A stretch of 64,000 nt of DNA from Bryoerythrophyllum caledonicum. Lineage: Eukaryota > Streptophyta > Bryopsida > Pottiales > Pottiaceae. The notes beneath the pieces were generated by a model, which was given only the letters and a program-made list of their open reading frames with translations, was not told the DNA's origin and made no database searches. The stretch spans positions 15,640,291 through 15,704,290 of the forward strand of contig OZ020515.1 of NCBI GenBank assembly GCA_963971425.1, read 5' to 3'. The position numbers and the translations under genes were made by a program. Below, in pieces: positions 21,490 through 34,391 of this stretch (positions are counted from its first letter, which is position 1; the number at the start of each line of letters is the position of its first letter).

Positions 21490-22145
21490 GCTTCCAATAT
21501 TAACAACCATGAAATAGCATATCAATCCAAGTCAGTTATTTGGTGAAATAGCATATCAATCCAAGTCAATTATTTTCACACATTGTCACACATTTTCGGC
21601 CAACATACCAAAAAAACCTCTACCTTCCCACATAAAACTTTGAGATCTTCGTATGATTCACTTTTGATTTTTCCTACAGCATTATGTGATGTAAAAATTC
21701 TTATTGACCATTTGGATTCTCATTTAAAACAATATCGAGTTCCCCAAAAAATATAACATGAATTGAGAATTTTTGAACCTCCACTCATTGCACAATTTTT
21801 TTGAATATGCTACACTCATTGTCTACCTCTAAGAATTAGTATATAGCAAACTAACATCATGCTTAACATTATGGTAATTAATTGAGACCCTTTAAAATGC
21901 AAAAATTGGACACCAATACACATCAAAGTCTGCTGATCTTGAAAACGCAGGGATGAAAATGAGCCTTTTCTCAACTTCAAACATTATAATCTTTCAATCC
22001 GTGCGGTCAAACTTTATGAAATTTTGTGAGTATATTACTTAATAAGTCTTTATTGAGATCCTACGGTTAAAACTACAAAAAAACTTCATTTTTTCATCCA
22101 AGCTAATTGCACTAAAACAAGCATTTTTAACGAGTTTTGGTTGAA
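21490..22145 (+). repeat. TTAACCCCTAA-type repeat, 5'-truncated copy
   Basis: It matches the second part of 17259-18204 (aacattataatctttcaatc, gtgcggtcaaactttatgaa). It begins with a local duplication of gcatatcaatccaagtca (about 21518 and 21549) and ends before the 3' terminus seen in full copies. Confidence 0.7.
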
Positions 22146-22578
22146 ATATTCTCTACACCATTTTTGTACTATGGTACTTTGGGTATCAATAGCGAGGGGA
22201 TCATAAGCAGGGTATGAGTTCCTGGGTACCACCATCCGGTTTTCAATATAGGTATTGGATCATGGTATCAATTAGGGTTTGAAAATTAGGGTTTTCGTTT
22301 AGAGGGTATCATTGGGTAGTGCTAGGAGGGGTGTGCGCGCGCACACCCCTGGCAGTTGTTGTGAGGGAGGCTGTGAGTTTGAGAGAGGGTTTGGAGGAGG
22401 GAGAGGCTTGTGAGGGCGGAGGGTGAGGAGAGAAGAGTTGTGAGGGAGAGGAATGGAGGGGAGGTGTGAGGGAGAGAGGTTGTGGGTGGCTAGGGTTTGG
22501 AAGAGTGTAAGAAATGGCAAATTAGAGAGTAGCACTGTGCCTGCCCTGCGCCGTGCCCCGCCCTTGCTGCGCCTACCC

Positions 22579-22778
22579 NNNNNNNNNNNNNNNNNNNNNN
22601 NNNNNNNNNNNNNNNNNNNNNNNNNNNNNNNNNNNNNNNNNNNNNNNNNNNNNNNNNNNNNNNNNNNNNNNNNNNNNNNNNNNNNNNNNNNNNNNNNNNN
22701 NNNNNNNNNNNNNNNNNNNNNNNNNNNNNNNNNNNNNNNNNNNNNNNNNNNNNNNNNNNNNNNNNNNNNNNNNNNNNN
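22579..22778. other. Assembly gap of exactly 200 N
   Basis: A run of exactly 200 N, so a placeholder of fixed length rather than a measured gap. It lies at the edge of tandem-repeat DNA, which explains the assembly failure. Open frames crossing it are artefacts. Confidence 0.98.
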
Positions 22779-23105
22779 GGTTTCGTAGGGAGTCGCAGGA
22801 ACAGTACTCGCAGGTACTCACAGTACGTCGACAGGTTTCGCAGGGAGTCGCAGGAACAGTACTCGCAGGAACAATACTCGCAGGGAGTTGACAGTACTCG
22901 CAGAACGTCGACAGGTTTCGCAGGGAGTCGACAGTACTCGCAGAACGTCAACAACATCGCAGAATGTTATCAACATCGCATAACATCATCACGGAGTCGC
23001 AGAACGTTGTCAGCGTCGAAGACCGCTCGCGGAGTTGCCGCAGAACGTCGATCACGGAGTCATACCCCTTCGGTATTGCAGAACTGTGATCACGGAGTCG
23101 CCGTA
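22779..23105 (+). repeat. Degenerate CGCAG-type tandem repeat
   Basis: Repeated short phrases such as gtcgcaggaacagtactcgc, agtcgacagtactcgcagaa and cggagtcgcagaacg, built on a unit with TCGCAG every 10-20 bases. The array decays towards its right end at about 23105. Its left part probably continues into the gap. Confidence 0.75.
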
Positions 23106-23450
23106 TCACTTTGCTAGCATCATCCTCTCGCTCGTCAGTTCCTTTTAAGACACTGACATCGATTTGCGATAACCTTCTTCTTTCCACGGCAGCAAACCGA
23201 CTCCCAGAACCCGCGATGCTTCTTGTATTGGGGCTAATCAAATCCGTAGAGAGCGATCCGGTGAGACACGCACCCGGTGCCCACATACTCCGGCCCCTAC
23301 AGCCCGTCGTCCTAGGCATGCATGTTCACGTCAAAGAAGACCGTGTTATGATTCGCGTACTGGTAGTTGGGGTCAACTAGCGCAGCGCTGCGGAAACTGG
23401 ATATGGTCGGTGGAGGAGCAGCAACAGCTGGGGGTGTGCGCGCGCACACC

Positions 23451-24689
23451 TCTAGTCTACGTGTACTCCATGGCCGTCACGCGAAATCCATGGCAACGGC
23501 GGCTAGGGTTTGGTAGTGGCGGCTAGGGTTTCAGATAGTGCGCTAATGTGCTACACTCATGATTTAGAGCCATTTTATGAGCTACTCTTTTGACTTCAGT
23601 TTTGTGTGGTTTTTGTGTCAGTATTTCAGTAGCCCTCTCTAGTTGTTGACTGCTATCTTGTGAATGTTGAACTTTTGTTGAATGTGCAATTTAAAACAAA
23701 CTCAAGTTCATGTCCTTATTTGTGTGTACCAGTATTGGTACTGCTCTCTATTGTAACTCTAACTGAACTTCAATCATCATGAATCTAATCCTGAAGTTTC
23801 TTGATATGCAGAACAGAAACAAAGTTAGAAGCTTATCAAATTCGCAAAAATCTCCTCGATATGCAAATTTCCTCCAATCTATACAGTATACAAAGTTGAC
23901 AGAAATAAGTGAATGAAGTAAAAATGCACATGGCCTTAAGGTTTAGATTGCAAGAGATTGACCTTAGAAACTGGGAAGAGAAATGACCTTTAGATTTGCA
24001 TGAGACTGACCTTAGAAATTGGGAAGAGAAATGACCTTTAGATTTGCATAGAAACCTTATATCCATGTTGGAACCTTGTGCCTCAAGTATACTAGTCAAA
24101 ATTTGACTTTTGAACATTGGGCCTTTTGCTTTGTTTCTCCTTATGCTTAAACTTTTTATATATTATATTAAAATTTTGGGCTATATGTAATACGAAGATA
24201 CTTAGGAGTTTTCATCGTATAGTTTACCATATAAATTTTATGCATGTGTTGTAGGTAAAATGGGAAGGGTTGAAAAACATGGTCAACAACAACAACAGAA
24301 TGGTGATTTAATGTTGAACGCCATCAAGCATCAGTGCGTATACCGCTAACACCTGCAACGTATTTTAAGGTAAACATTTATTTTTATACAAGTTTAAGAT
24401 TGATTGTTGATTGATCTTCTATACAATGTTGCTTGTAGAATAACCTTTATGTGGATGTATAAATCCTTTCTTTTATTGGCAATTGTAACAAGTTCCAATG
24501 GTGTCAGTAATAGCAAGTGGACAACATGGTTCATTTTCTTCCCTAGATTTAGTGGATTCCCTTTGTTTCAGTTCAGTTGGATTCAAAAGATTGCATCACA
24601 CATGATCTAGATTCATTATCATCAGGTCAGAAATGGTATAAGTTGCATTTTTCACCAATGTTTAGGGATGTAGAAGTGGTGTAGCATAT
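23451..24689. other. Spacer with a 54-bp tandem duplication
   Basis: Two adjacent copies of a 54-bp unit (aagagaaatgacctttagat) lie at about 23948-24056. The rest is AT-rich without a recognisable gene. Confidence 0.5.
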
Positions 24690-25157
24690 TTAACCCCTAA
24701 AGGATCAAGTGTGAAAAAAGGGCTTTTTGAAAGTTCGGTCAGGTTCCTATGGTGTCAATTTCCAACATTTCTCTTTGAAAATTTTACTATAGAAAGGCAT
24801 TACCAAGACTTTAGTAGGAAAACAATTTTTCACCTAAATTAGACATTTGATCAAAAAGTTTTAGGGTTTTGAATTTCAAATGAAGCTGGTTAGTCGAGCA
24901 CGTCTAAAACCTTTTGCTAGGACACTTTGTTGAATGTGAGATTTTCAGTACTTGCAAGTAATATTATTTCCCTTAATGTTGTCAAATAAGTTCTTGTCTT
25001 TAGTGAAAAATAGCATACCAACCCAGGTCAAACATTTTCACACATTGTCAGTCAATGTTGGGCAAGGTACCAAAAAAACTTCTTGTTTTCCAAATAATAC
25101 CTAGATATCTTTTTATTTTTCACTTTTTATTTTTTCCACAACAATATGTGGTGTAAA
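24690..25157 (+). repeat. TTAACCCCTAA-type repeat, first half only
   Basis: It starts TTAACCCCTAAAGG and follows the 17259 copy through aacattttcacacattgtca to the aatatgtggtgtaaacct stretch, then stops abruptly at 25157, where unrelated sequence begins. Confidence 0.75.
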
Positions 25158-25170
25158 CCTGACCGCTTGC

Positions 25171-25431
25171 ATGGATTCATTCTGGGAGCCATCTGGGGAG
25201 AGCCATAGTTGGGTAGAGAAAGATGCATGCATTTTTTCATGGGTAGCTTCATCGGAAAGAACCATGTCCGGGGCCAACGGGTGGAAAAAGCGCAATGTAT
25301 TTGGAGTGCAGGTTGAAAGCAGGATTCGCATTCTTCAATCAACAAAGGCTCCCATACAACAATATATTGCAATGCAAACCGAAGCTATCGATGACGACCA
25401 TTTGGAAGCAGCCCTAAATTCTATGGAGTAG
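25171..25431 (+). pseudogene. Coding-like fragment, unrecognised
   Basis: An 86-codon open stretch ends with a plausible protein C-terminus (RIRILQSTKAPIQQYIAMQT, then an acidic DDDHLEAALNSME) and a TAG. Its boundary coincides with the abrupt end of the repeat at 25157. The C-terminal style recalls the ends of Myb/SANT-like transposon proteins, but no domain is complete. Probably the last exon of a decayed mobile-element gene. Confidence 0.35.
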
Positions 25432-28400
25432 ATAGTGTGCCTCTATGAGAGTATACTAGTTGTGTATAGTAATTGATATAGGTGTATGTGTAAGAGTAGT
25501 ATATTCTAAAGGTGATATACGACGTTATGTCATTAATCCTATAGAGTAAAGGTATTTTTACTATTGGTGCTAAGTCCATTTGTAGAAGCATCTACATTTA
25601 GTTTCCACCACTGTATGCATTATGTACTACGTAGAATATATTTTAATCAATTGCCAACCCTTGCATAAAGTATGTTTTTTTGTGATTACGCCTATTTGTA
25701 TACTACAATATTTCAAATCTATCTTTGAAATATTGTGAAACTATATTAAATACACATTTATCTAGTATTAATGAGGGGCCACCAAAAATTAGTTGAAAAT
25801 GCCAAAAAATCGCTTCCAATATTAACAACCATGATTATACGTAATATTGTTGCAGAAGCTCAATTTTTTTTCCTTTGGAAAACATTTTTTTCTTTGAATT
25901 TTTTTTTTTTTGCAATTTTGCCACTTTTGTTCGCAATGGCCGCCGTTGTACCCAAGTGCACTTTTAAATGGCCAAGTGCATAATTGCTTAATTGCATGTT
26001 TACGTTAGCTAGTGATAGTTACATTAAGTGTAGGCTGTTAATTATCAGAAGAAGAACGCCGGTCCCCGGAGGGGGCCCAGCGTGAATGAAGTGTCTATTC
26101 ATTCCACTCCTAAGACCATGCCCATGTTAATTACCACTACTAATTGATATATTCATTGGTCGTCCCATACCATCTTTGCACAATGGATTGTTTTATTGAA
26201 CTTGGGTCCTTGTCTTTCCTCTCTCTTTTCTAATTGTGTACCATCGTTGCACAATGGATTGTTTTATTGTAGGGTCCTTGTCTTTCTTCTCCTTTTTCTA
26301 ATTTGTTCTTCTAATATTGCGTTTCAAACCTTGGTTTAATTCATAAGTATTGTTATGCTTAATATAATTGTGAGATGTTCTTGTATTTCATATTTCTTTA
26401 AAAGGCAGTTGATAGAATATTGATGATCCATTTAACTTATAGGGATGAAACCTAACATGAAATGCATCCTTATCCAAGATGCATTGTACTAAAACCTAAT
26501 ATTTTTACTTTACAAAGATGAAGAAGAGAAACGTTAGCCTTGTTGTAAGTAGTCTGGAATAAAGAGTTTGTTGAGGTAGTACAATAGTACCATTTAGGCC
26601 ACGAAGACCTAGATAGCATCTATTATTCTTATTGCTCCTTCTTGGAGGTAGACTTTATGTAACCAAACAAAAGTAAATTGTAGGTACACAAGTGCATATT
26701 TTCTTGTATTTCTATTATCAAGCCATGAACTCAAATATATATTGATTGACATAGGTGTGCCCCATACTATCGGTCCATGCTCTGAACCTTCTAGATTTAT
26801 TTTGTGCAATTTTGTGATGTACAATGGCTTGACATTGTTAATGAGAATCACTGCTAGGAAATTTACTATTCTTAACAACCAACAAGGTGTGCTTATCGAC
26901 TGAGAGCTAACAATATTGTGACATTTTGTAACATTGCATTGTAATGACTAATGCAATAAACACCATATTTATTATATTGGGAGAATTCCAAGACTTTGAA
27001 GATATATACCCTTCAAAATATCGATTTTAATAGACATTTGCATGTGCAAAACAAATAGACAATGCACCCAAAATACTATATTTCATTGCAAGGAGGGACC
27101 AAATAAGTCAAATGTTACATAAATTGGTAACGGGAATAAAAGAATATTTCTTTAATCCAAGCTTTATATAAAACTTCATGAAAAAAATTTCTCAATACTC
27201 ATTTACTCCTAGGAAAAACACAATCATATTGTTGCTAATAAAATTGTCTAGGGAGTTCCTCCATAAGCCTCTATACGCAACTTCAAAAAAGCCCTTTCAC
27301 ATTGACGAGTCCACGTTGCCCCATTCTCTTGCATCAATGGACTATTTAGAAGATGCAACAAACCCCGCCTACGCACCTCATCAACGTTTGATTTCGACAA
27401 CAAGAGGCGGCGAATAGGATCCAAAGGAGACAATTTGTTTCCAGCAATATTCTCTGAGAGAATGCGAGGGTGTAGACGTTTTGCCGAGGATTCCTGCACA
27501 ACAAGTGTCACATACAATCCAAACAAATACACTTTTTAGGTCAAATAGTGCTACATGGCACACATAAATTCAATAACATTATGGTACAACCAAGTGCACT
27601 TTAGGTTAAATGGAGCTAAAATGCTCAAGGATACATTCATGAAGCACATGTACGATCTAGCCAAATATAAATTAGCTAGAATGACGCTAAATTGTATGAG
27701 TGCAATTTTGCTCGACATCGATCTAAATTGACTAGGCAAAAAATGACTCAACAGTGCATTAAGGAGATGAGAAAATAAACGCACCATCAACGAGCGTGAG
27801 TAAGAACCGTCCTTCAAATCGTCATATAGAATGCGCTTTGCAGGAGTACAATTCTCCGGATTTAAACTCGGAGACTTGGAAATTGAACGAGGCCAAAGTG
27901 GCGAAGGGGAGTTGACCCTATCAGAAATTGGCTTCCAAACGATTTAGCTTTCAATAACTTCCTCGTCCATTTCCATTGTCAAATAATCCATAGTTGACGA
28001 AGTTGTTACAGCAAAATGGAATAAAAGCCCTTTACTTGGAAGGGAAAGAGCATATTCCTCCGGATCCAGCAACAAATCGACCAACGCCCGACAATCATAG
28101 TCCCTTAGAATTTGAACAAAAAGTGACATCCACACATCCTCAGAACAATGGATAATAAATCAAATCATTCAAAACGGTTGCAAATTCCATCAACAACATA
28201 ATTTCAATCCGCAAAAGAAAAACAAAGTGATGAAACATCTCCACATGTATTAAATTATTTTTTATTAACATGATGCATAAAGAATGATACAACAATCATT
28301 ACAAAACTGAGTTGCAGTCAATTGATACAGCTTAGGATAGTTGCGATCTAAATCATAATAGAGATTCAAGTGTTCCCAACAGCATTATCGGTGGAGATTC

Positions 28401-29199
28401 ATAGAGGCTTCAATTGCGTTCTAGAAAACCGTAAATTGATCACATGTCTTCTAATCATTATAGAACACGTCCCGAGTCCCGACCTTAGGGATTTTTGGAC
28501 CGATATTGCGCTAGACCGCCCCCAATAGATGAAGGTTAGAGAGATATGGGGTGAAAGTCTACTAATGTGGTATATTTATAGTGTCACAAATCTTTTTGGA
28601 AAGAGTCACAAACCTTCTATTGTTGCATAGTGCAAATATGGGACCAATCTTAAAATTCTATTGATAGAGTGTGATAGTTGTCTTGATTTGAAGTACAAGA
28701 ACCTAAAAAATGTTGAGTTTTGATCTACGGTTTGGCCAATATAGGTATATCTTTCATCAGTACATCCCTGTCACAAGTATATGACATTTACCAAATATAC
28801 TTATTTTGAGAGTTCTAAGAAGCTAAATACTTCAAAAAAATTGGAACACATTCACGCCACAATGTGTTCATATATTATAATTGATAATTCTAGATTGGAA
28901 ACTTATTTTCACTTTTATTGCTAAAAGACACGATATTTCTTCAAGGCTCCTAAAATAGGGATCAATGTTGATTCTTGCTTTGATTTCTTATCCAAGTAGA
29001 TACATCATGCTTAGATCCATCTTGAAACATACTTTTTTCTTAAGATTTTTTTTTTCATTCATTTGGGCCAAATCAAGTTTTTTTTTCCCCAAAAAGTATA
29101 CTTTGAGGTATTATTTTTTTGCCCAAAAGTGAGAAACCCTAGCTGACTTCTACCCGATAGAATACAAATGTAAGTACATGATCCATGCCACTACACTAA
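25432..29199. other. Long AT-rich spacer; weak coding-like block at 27.2-28.1 kb
   Basis: Mostly AT-rich. A duplicated phrase containing gcacaatggattgttttatt lies at 26178 and 26249. The minus strand at 27248-28135 has several short open stretches of protein-like composition (for example RALVDLLLDPEEYALSLPSK) in more than one frame, possibly a decayed gene, but no family could be named. Confidence 0.35.
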
Positions 29200-30270
29200 G
29201 GGTTGCTTCACACTTGGTGGCCAAGTCGAGTGGCCGTCGATTTCCACCAATGAGATTGCTAGAATGGCCAAAGTCCGGACTTTGGGCCTTCACACTCAAT
29301 GTGCCCAAACTCCAAAGGTCGTCGTCCTACATGGCAACACTTTTGGGTTGTTTTGGCGCCAAAGCGACGGCCTCTCGAGCAAAACTTGGGTCACCCATTT
29401 TAGTGGACCCATACAACAATCGAGAGTCCGTCGAAATTTTTAATATAATAATCAAAAATTGACAAGATCTAGACCGTTAGATGAACGAGGCCGAATTTTT
29501 CGGGTTGATTTATTTGGCTGATTCTTTTGGGCTGATTTGTATTGGCTGATTCTTTCGGGCTGATTTTTTTGGCGTAATGATATGGGGTTTGGACTTTGGA
29601 CTTGGCCTTTCGGGCTTCACACTATGACCGGCCAAACCTTCAATCTATGTATTATATGTATTTTTTTGGCAAAAAAGTTTGGCCTCTCGCCATAGTTTGG
29701 CCACTCAGGGCCGCTTCACACTATGCCCAAGTTGAGAGGCCGATCGTCAGAATGAGTGGCCAAACTATGGCGAGAGGCCAAACTTTTTTGCCAAAAAAAT
29801 ACATTAAAGAATATAGATTGAAGGTTTGGTTGGTCGTGGTGTGAAGCCCCAACGGCCAAGTCCAAAGTCCAAACCCCATATCATTACGCCAAAAAAAATC
29901 AGCCAAAAAAATTCAGTCCAAAAACCAGCCAAAAAATCAGCTAAAAAAAATCAACCATAAAAAATCAGCCCAAAAATTCGGTCTCTTTCATCTAATGGTC
30001 TAGATCTTGTCAGTTTTTTATTATATTAATAAAAAAAATCGACGGACTCTCGATTGTAGTTTGGGTCCACTAAAATGGGTGACTCAAGTTTTGCTCGAGA
30101 GGCCGTCGCTTTGGTGCCAAAACAACCCAAAAGTGTTGCCATGTAGGACGACGGCCTTTGGAGTTTGGGCACAAGTGTGAAGGTCCAAACTCCAGACTTT
30201 GGCCATTCTAGCAATCTCATTGGTGGAAATCGACGGCCTCTCAACTTGGCCACCAAGTGTGAAGCAGCCC
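29200..30270. mobile_element. Foldback element, arms of ~510 bp
   Basis: The left end GGGTTGCTTCACACTTGGTG (29200) is mirrored at the right end (to 30270). The inverted similarity continues for about 510 bp per arm, including forms of ttttgggttgttttggcgcc and atatggggtttggactttgg. The centre (about 29708-29755) is short, so the whole is a nearly complete palindrome. No transposase; it resembles foldback or MITE-derived palindromes. Confidence 0.85.
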
Positions 30271-30318
30271 TCATTCTGACGGACAGTCACTCGACTTGGG
30301 CATAGTGTGAAGTGGCCC
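29708..30318. mobile_element. Second TIR pair overlapping the foldback element
   Basis: GGGCCGCTTCACACTATGCC at 29708 pairs with the right end at 30318, whose reverse complement reads GGGCCACTTCACACTATGCC. This 611-bp unit covers the right arm of the foldback element and extends 48 bp beyond it. The tips of the two units are themselves alike (GGGYYGCTTCACACT), so this may be one member of the family inserted at the centre or end of another. Confidence 0.7.
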
Positions 30319-30530
30319 TAAATGAAATTTTTTGTGTAGTCTTTTCAATCTTGCAAGTTGAAGGCAAGAACGAGGGCACTTTATAAAAGTCTCCATATAG
30401 AGTGGACCTTTATATTTAGAGGGATTTAGAGAAAGTTTAAAGTGTCAAATGATGTTGGTGGAGGAGCCCTTTCCTAGATCTCTATCTCTCTATAGTGCAT
30501 GAGGGCCCGATCAAGGGAATTGATGCCAAT

Positions 30531-30712
30531 GATCTAAGACCATAATGCAGGGGGTGGACATGCAAAATGACCTCCTTTCACATTTAAAAAACTCTAGTAT
30601 GTCGATGATATCCAAGAAGTATCTGGGAAGTAGCTTGTCATTGGATCTGAGTCCTGTGCATAAATGTCCATCTAAGACCATAATGCAGGGGGTGACATGC
30701 AAAATATAGTCA
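30531..30712 (+). repeat. Direct duplication of ~40 bp
   Basis: The phrase around atctaagaccataatgcagg plus the following ggg-tgacatgcaaaat occurs at about 30531 and 30672. The rest of the surrounding 600 bp shows nothing further. Confidence 0.7.
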
Positions 30713-32850
30713 TATTTCCACATTTTCCTCATAAAGAAATCTATCGTCCACCTTTCCAACTTGCCGACTTGCCGGCTTCACATAAACACCTTGCCAAGGC
30801 TTAGAACATCCCCTACTGCGCCCTCAACATCTCCCTCAATGGAAGGTTTCCAGTTCGCGTTCAGTTTGTAGCTCCCTGTTGCAAGTTGTCAGGTCAGTAT
30901 TCCTTGAAAACACCATTAATTAGTATTAAAGGTATTCCAAAGTAAATCGCACCGGTTTCGTTCCCAAAGAGACCTATTGTTTCTTCTAGAATATACTATT
31001 AAAACTAAACCTACCAAACACTCCTCCATCGGTTATTCTTTCTATTCATTCCTTTACTAAAAATCCGGATCCCTTTGGATTCCAGTTTTCTTTCAATAGA
31101 TTCCAGAACTAAACTTCTAGATACCTTAAGATGGAGTTTTATTTATATTTTTTCCTCCTCAGAGAGTCTTCTAGACTTTTTAAACGAGAGGCCGGAAGGC
31201 CACTAGTCTTGTAAATTAAAGTGGCCGGACGCCCCACTCTTCCTACCGTCCCGTGACTTATAGTGGCTAGGTACCCACTCTTCCTACTTCTCTAACTGGT
31301 AGACAAATGTTGTTGTTAGACTTATACCGTGACATCATCCGAATGGATGTCCAGATGCGGTCACATAGAGATAAATCCGGTCTACAATGACACTCCGTAA
31401 GTTATTGTCTTAGTTCTTCTAAGTAAGTTTCACAAGTCTCATAGAGAGCTCCTTCTAGACATACGCATGAGGCTTTTTCCCAATCGTGGGGGTAAACTCC
31501 GGCCTCAACCGGAATTCGGGTTCACACAGAACCTTTGTGCCCTAGAGACTACCAAACTCTCCTTTGCAATACGTCCCTTCTCCTCTCGGCTACTTCTGGA
31601 ACCTGGAGAGTACCAGGCCTTCCCATGAACTCATCTCCAACTCTCCCGGGCGCTCTCTTGTTTCAAGTCCCAACCGGCTATCTCTAATACAACCTCTTCA
31701 ATGAAACTTATCAAGAAAGAACAACAACACAATACTCACCACAATGGATCCGTCCCTTGCAAAAATTCCTCGATACCTCAATGATATCAAGAAGGATGAC
31801 ATATATAAAGAAATCGCAAGCTTCAGTGAGGAAAACAAGATGATGAGTTTTTAAAACTCGTCCATTAAATACAAGCTAAGCTCCTAATTTTAGTCCTACC
31901 TTATCCGCGAGAAATGTGGAAAGTCTAATCCTGACGGCCAAAAAGTCCAAGAACTCCACTTCTGGAAGTTTGATAATTCCTAGGACTCTTATCTTGAAGT
32001 ATCGATAATTTCAAAAAAGTTGATGTTTCCAAGGAAAGTTGATGTTCCCAAGGAAAGTCGATGATTCCAAAGAAAGTTCTGGAATTTTCCAGTTAGAGAT
32101 CCGGACTCACAGTCTTCCGATTCTAAGGTATTTACAAAAAGATCCTTAGTCCTTTGGTTTGTAGCTAGGTGCAAATCTGAGCCCCATCGTGAATCGCTAC
32201 TAAGTCCAAGAGACCAAGAATTCCTAAAACTAATTCTACTATGACTACGGTGTCTTCTAGACATTCTTATTTATAGTGCTCATACGCCTTGGGGATTCGT
32301 CCATTACCCCTTTCCCCGCGTCCGTCTTCTCCGGAGTTGATTCCGGATCCTTGCCCATCAATTCGGAAGTTGGTGCCGGAGATTCAACCGTTGGTGGCAC
32401 CATCTTCGCGGTCTCCTCTCATGAATAGGTCTACTTTCCCAGCGGGTCCCGGAAACTAGGAGTCTCCTCCGCCACAGTCTGGAAAGTAGGGAGGTCGACT
32501 TCTGGAGGATGGTGGAGGGGGAACTGAAGGCAGTCAGAAGGCATGAGGGGTCTCTTGTAAGAGTCCTGCCGGAAGTGTGTTCTTCCAGGTCTTGAGCGTC
32601 TCCGTGTTGGGAAGGGGGAAGTTATTCCAGCTCATCGGAGAAGCGACGTCCGGAGTTCCCAAAACCTTCTTCTGCTTTTTGATCTCTCCGGAGTAGCCCT
32701 CCATGGACTGGCTATGTCCGGCGAGGAACTGAGGTTGATCGGTGTGGCGGGTACCTCTAGTTCTTCCGGCGCCATGTTGTTGACCAAGACCTGCATCAGG
32801 TCCTAGGTCTTCTCCATCTTCCGGCCATGATCAATGAGGAACCGGATGAT

Positions 32851-33261
32851 CTAACCTCGGTTTTGTTTGTCCTCCTTTTCGAGCCACTCGTTAAAGAGGA
32901 TGCTCCGATTGACCGTGTCAACCGGAAAACTCAGCGCCGTTCGGACTTTCGCCAGTGCATGTGTTGATGCGTTGGCCTTGTCCTCCGCTTCCTTCCGGGC
33001 GACTTGTGCCTCTGTCAATGCCGTTTCCGCCACTTTCAGCTGTCGCTGGAGTTTTGCGCGTTCTTGGATCAGGGGGATTTGTTGTTCCTCCAAAACGCTA
33101 AGCCGAATCTCCTTGTATCTGAGGTCCTTCATCCGAGGGAGGATGTCCTTCAACTCCTCCACTTTCAACTCTTGGAGGATCTCCTTCAACAGATCCATGA
33201 TGTCCGCGTTGAATTGATTGAGAAGCGCGGCCCGCCATGCTGCATGTTGTAACAGCTCCAT
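32851..33261 (-). pseudogene. Coiled-coil ORF of the 30.9-34.7 kb block
   Basis: An open stretch of 136 residues on the minus strand is rich in Leu, Glu, Lys and Ala with heptad-like spacing (ILQELKVEELKDILPRMKDL, then a helical segment with LQRQLKVAETALTEAQVARK). It is predicted to be mostly alpha-helical coiled coil. It follows the conserved-looking ORFs at 33507-34118 in the same direction and probably belongs to the same original protein. Function unknown; it is part of a broken element. Confidence 0.5.
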
Positions 33262-33506
33262 GACATCCTCAGCCGGATGTCTGGTGAGTTCCGGAGTTCC
33301 AAGCGGAGGAACTTGGCTCCGTAGGATAGACGGTCCGGCCGGTTCCGGATCGGTTTAATCCTTTTCTAGTTGGCTAGAGCGAACTGGTTCCGGTTCCGCC
33401 TCCGGCTGAACTAATTGGATCCTCTTGCCAGTCCGCGTGCTGCCGATCGTAGGGGGTCCGGAGTGTTGGACTCCTTTTCCGAGTCCGTCTTTGGTCTGCC
33501 GTACTT

Positions 33507-34118
33507 CTAAATACTCAGAAGCTCCTTATAGGCATCATGCTCTGCTGGGGCTAGCACCTCGTTGTGCGCGTAGAGGTGGACCACGTAGGAGGGAAGAAGC
33601 GCTCTGACCTTCTTCACCTTCAAGAGGTTTTTTACCAATCGGTCGATCAAGTTGCTCATCAAAGCAGCCAAATCCATCGTGATCTTCTGTCTCATTGACC
33701 CAAGGAAGGTGGTGGCCCTCTTGGACACGATCCGCCTCGACTTCTCCGGATGGAAAATAGGGTTTAGAAACCTTAATACCACCTGGGCGTGCGGGTTGCA
33801 TAGAACTGCGGTATTGAGTCCATCCTTCGTGTCTGCGTACTTGGTGAACTCGCTCAAGAAGTCGTCCCTTCATTCCGCCACCTTCACTACTCTATCACTG
33901 AAGCCGTAGGTCTTCTTCCATTCCGGTGCTCCTCATCGCTCTGGATGTGCCTGGATGCTACCGTCAAATTGGTTGTCCGGAGTTCTGATCAACTCCGTCA
34001 CCATGTTCTCATCCTTTACTCTCCACGCCACATCTAAGAGGCCGTGGCACCCCATGATTCCGAGATAGTGCTCGAGAATCCGGAGAACCCTCTTGTCCGT
34101 TGGGTTGGCCGGAACCAC
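33507..34118 (-). pseudogene. Unrecognised element protein remains (two ORF stretches)
   Basis: Two minus-strand open stretches (33933-34118 and 33507-33857) have strongly protein-like sequence: VLRILEHYLGIMGCHGLLDV and DENMVTELIRTPDNQFDGSI in the first; VVLRFLNPIFHPEKSRRIVS and VRALLPSYVVHLYAHNEVLA in the second. The style recalls the helical proteins often labelled putative plant transposon protein, or gag-like proteins, but no named domain can be assigned. Broken. Confidence 0.45.
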
Positions 34119-34391
34119 CTTCTGAATTGGCGGAACTATGGTAGTAGTCTTTGCTTCTATCCTGCCCTTGATCTTCCTGGTGGTCTGATTTTCTACTCCG
34201 CTTATGGTCTACGAAATCCTAACTTCATAGTCTCTTCGGTCACCGTTGCACGCACTATCCTCACACAAGCTCTCATTCTACCAGATACACTTCCGGACTA
34301 TTGACAACAAAGTAGACGGAAGGCAGGGAAGAAGAGGGAGAGCTACAAATGACTAAGAGAGAACGGGTGGCACCCTCCTTCCGTGGTCCCC

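Larger units (their letters stand above)
22328..23450. mobile_element. TIR element with GGTGTGCGCGCGCACACC ends, spans a gap
   Basis: The 18-bp palindrome GGTGTGCGCGCGCACACC occurs at 22330-22347 and 23433-23450. Inward from it the similarity continues as an inverted repeat (left cccctggcagttgttg, right cagcaacagctggggg). So the ends form TIRs of about 32 bp whose tips are themselves palindromic. The interior is GC-rich with tandem repeats and a 200-N gap. No transposase was recognised; part may be hidden in the gap. Confidence 0.55.

Noticed and set aside
22453-22957. Long open frames across the N gap
   Set aside because: They are open only because N codons cannot be stops; the flanks are tandem repeats.
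25113-25372. Minus-strand frames opposite 25171-25431
   Set aside because: The plus strand has the more protein-like C-terminus; the antisense frames show no motif.
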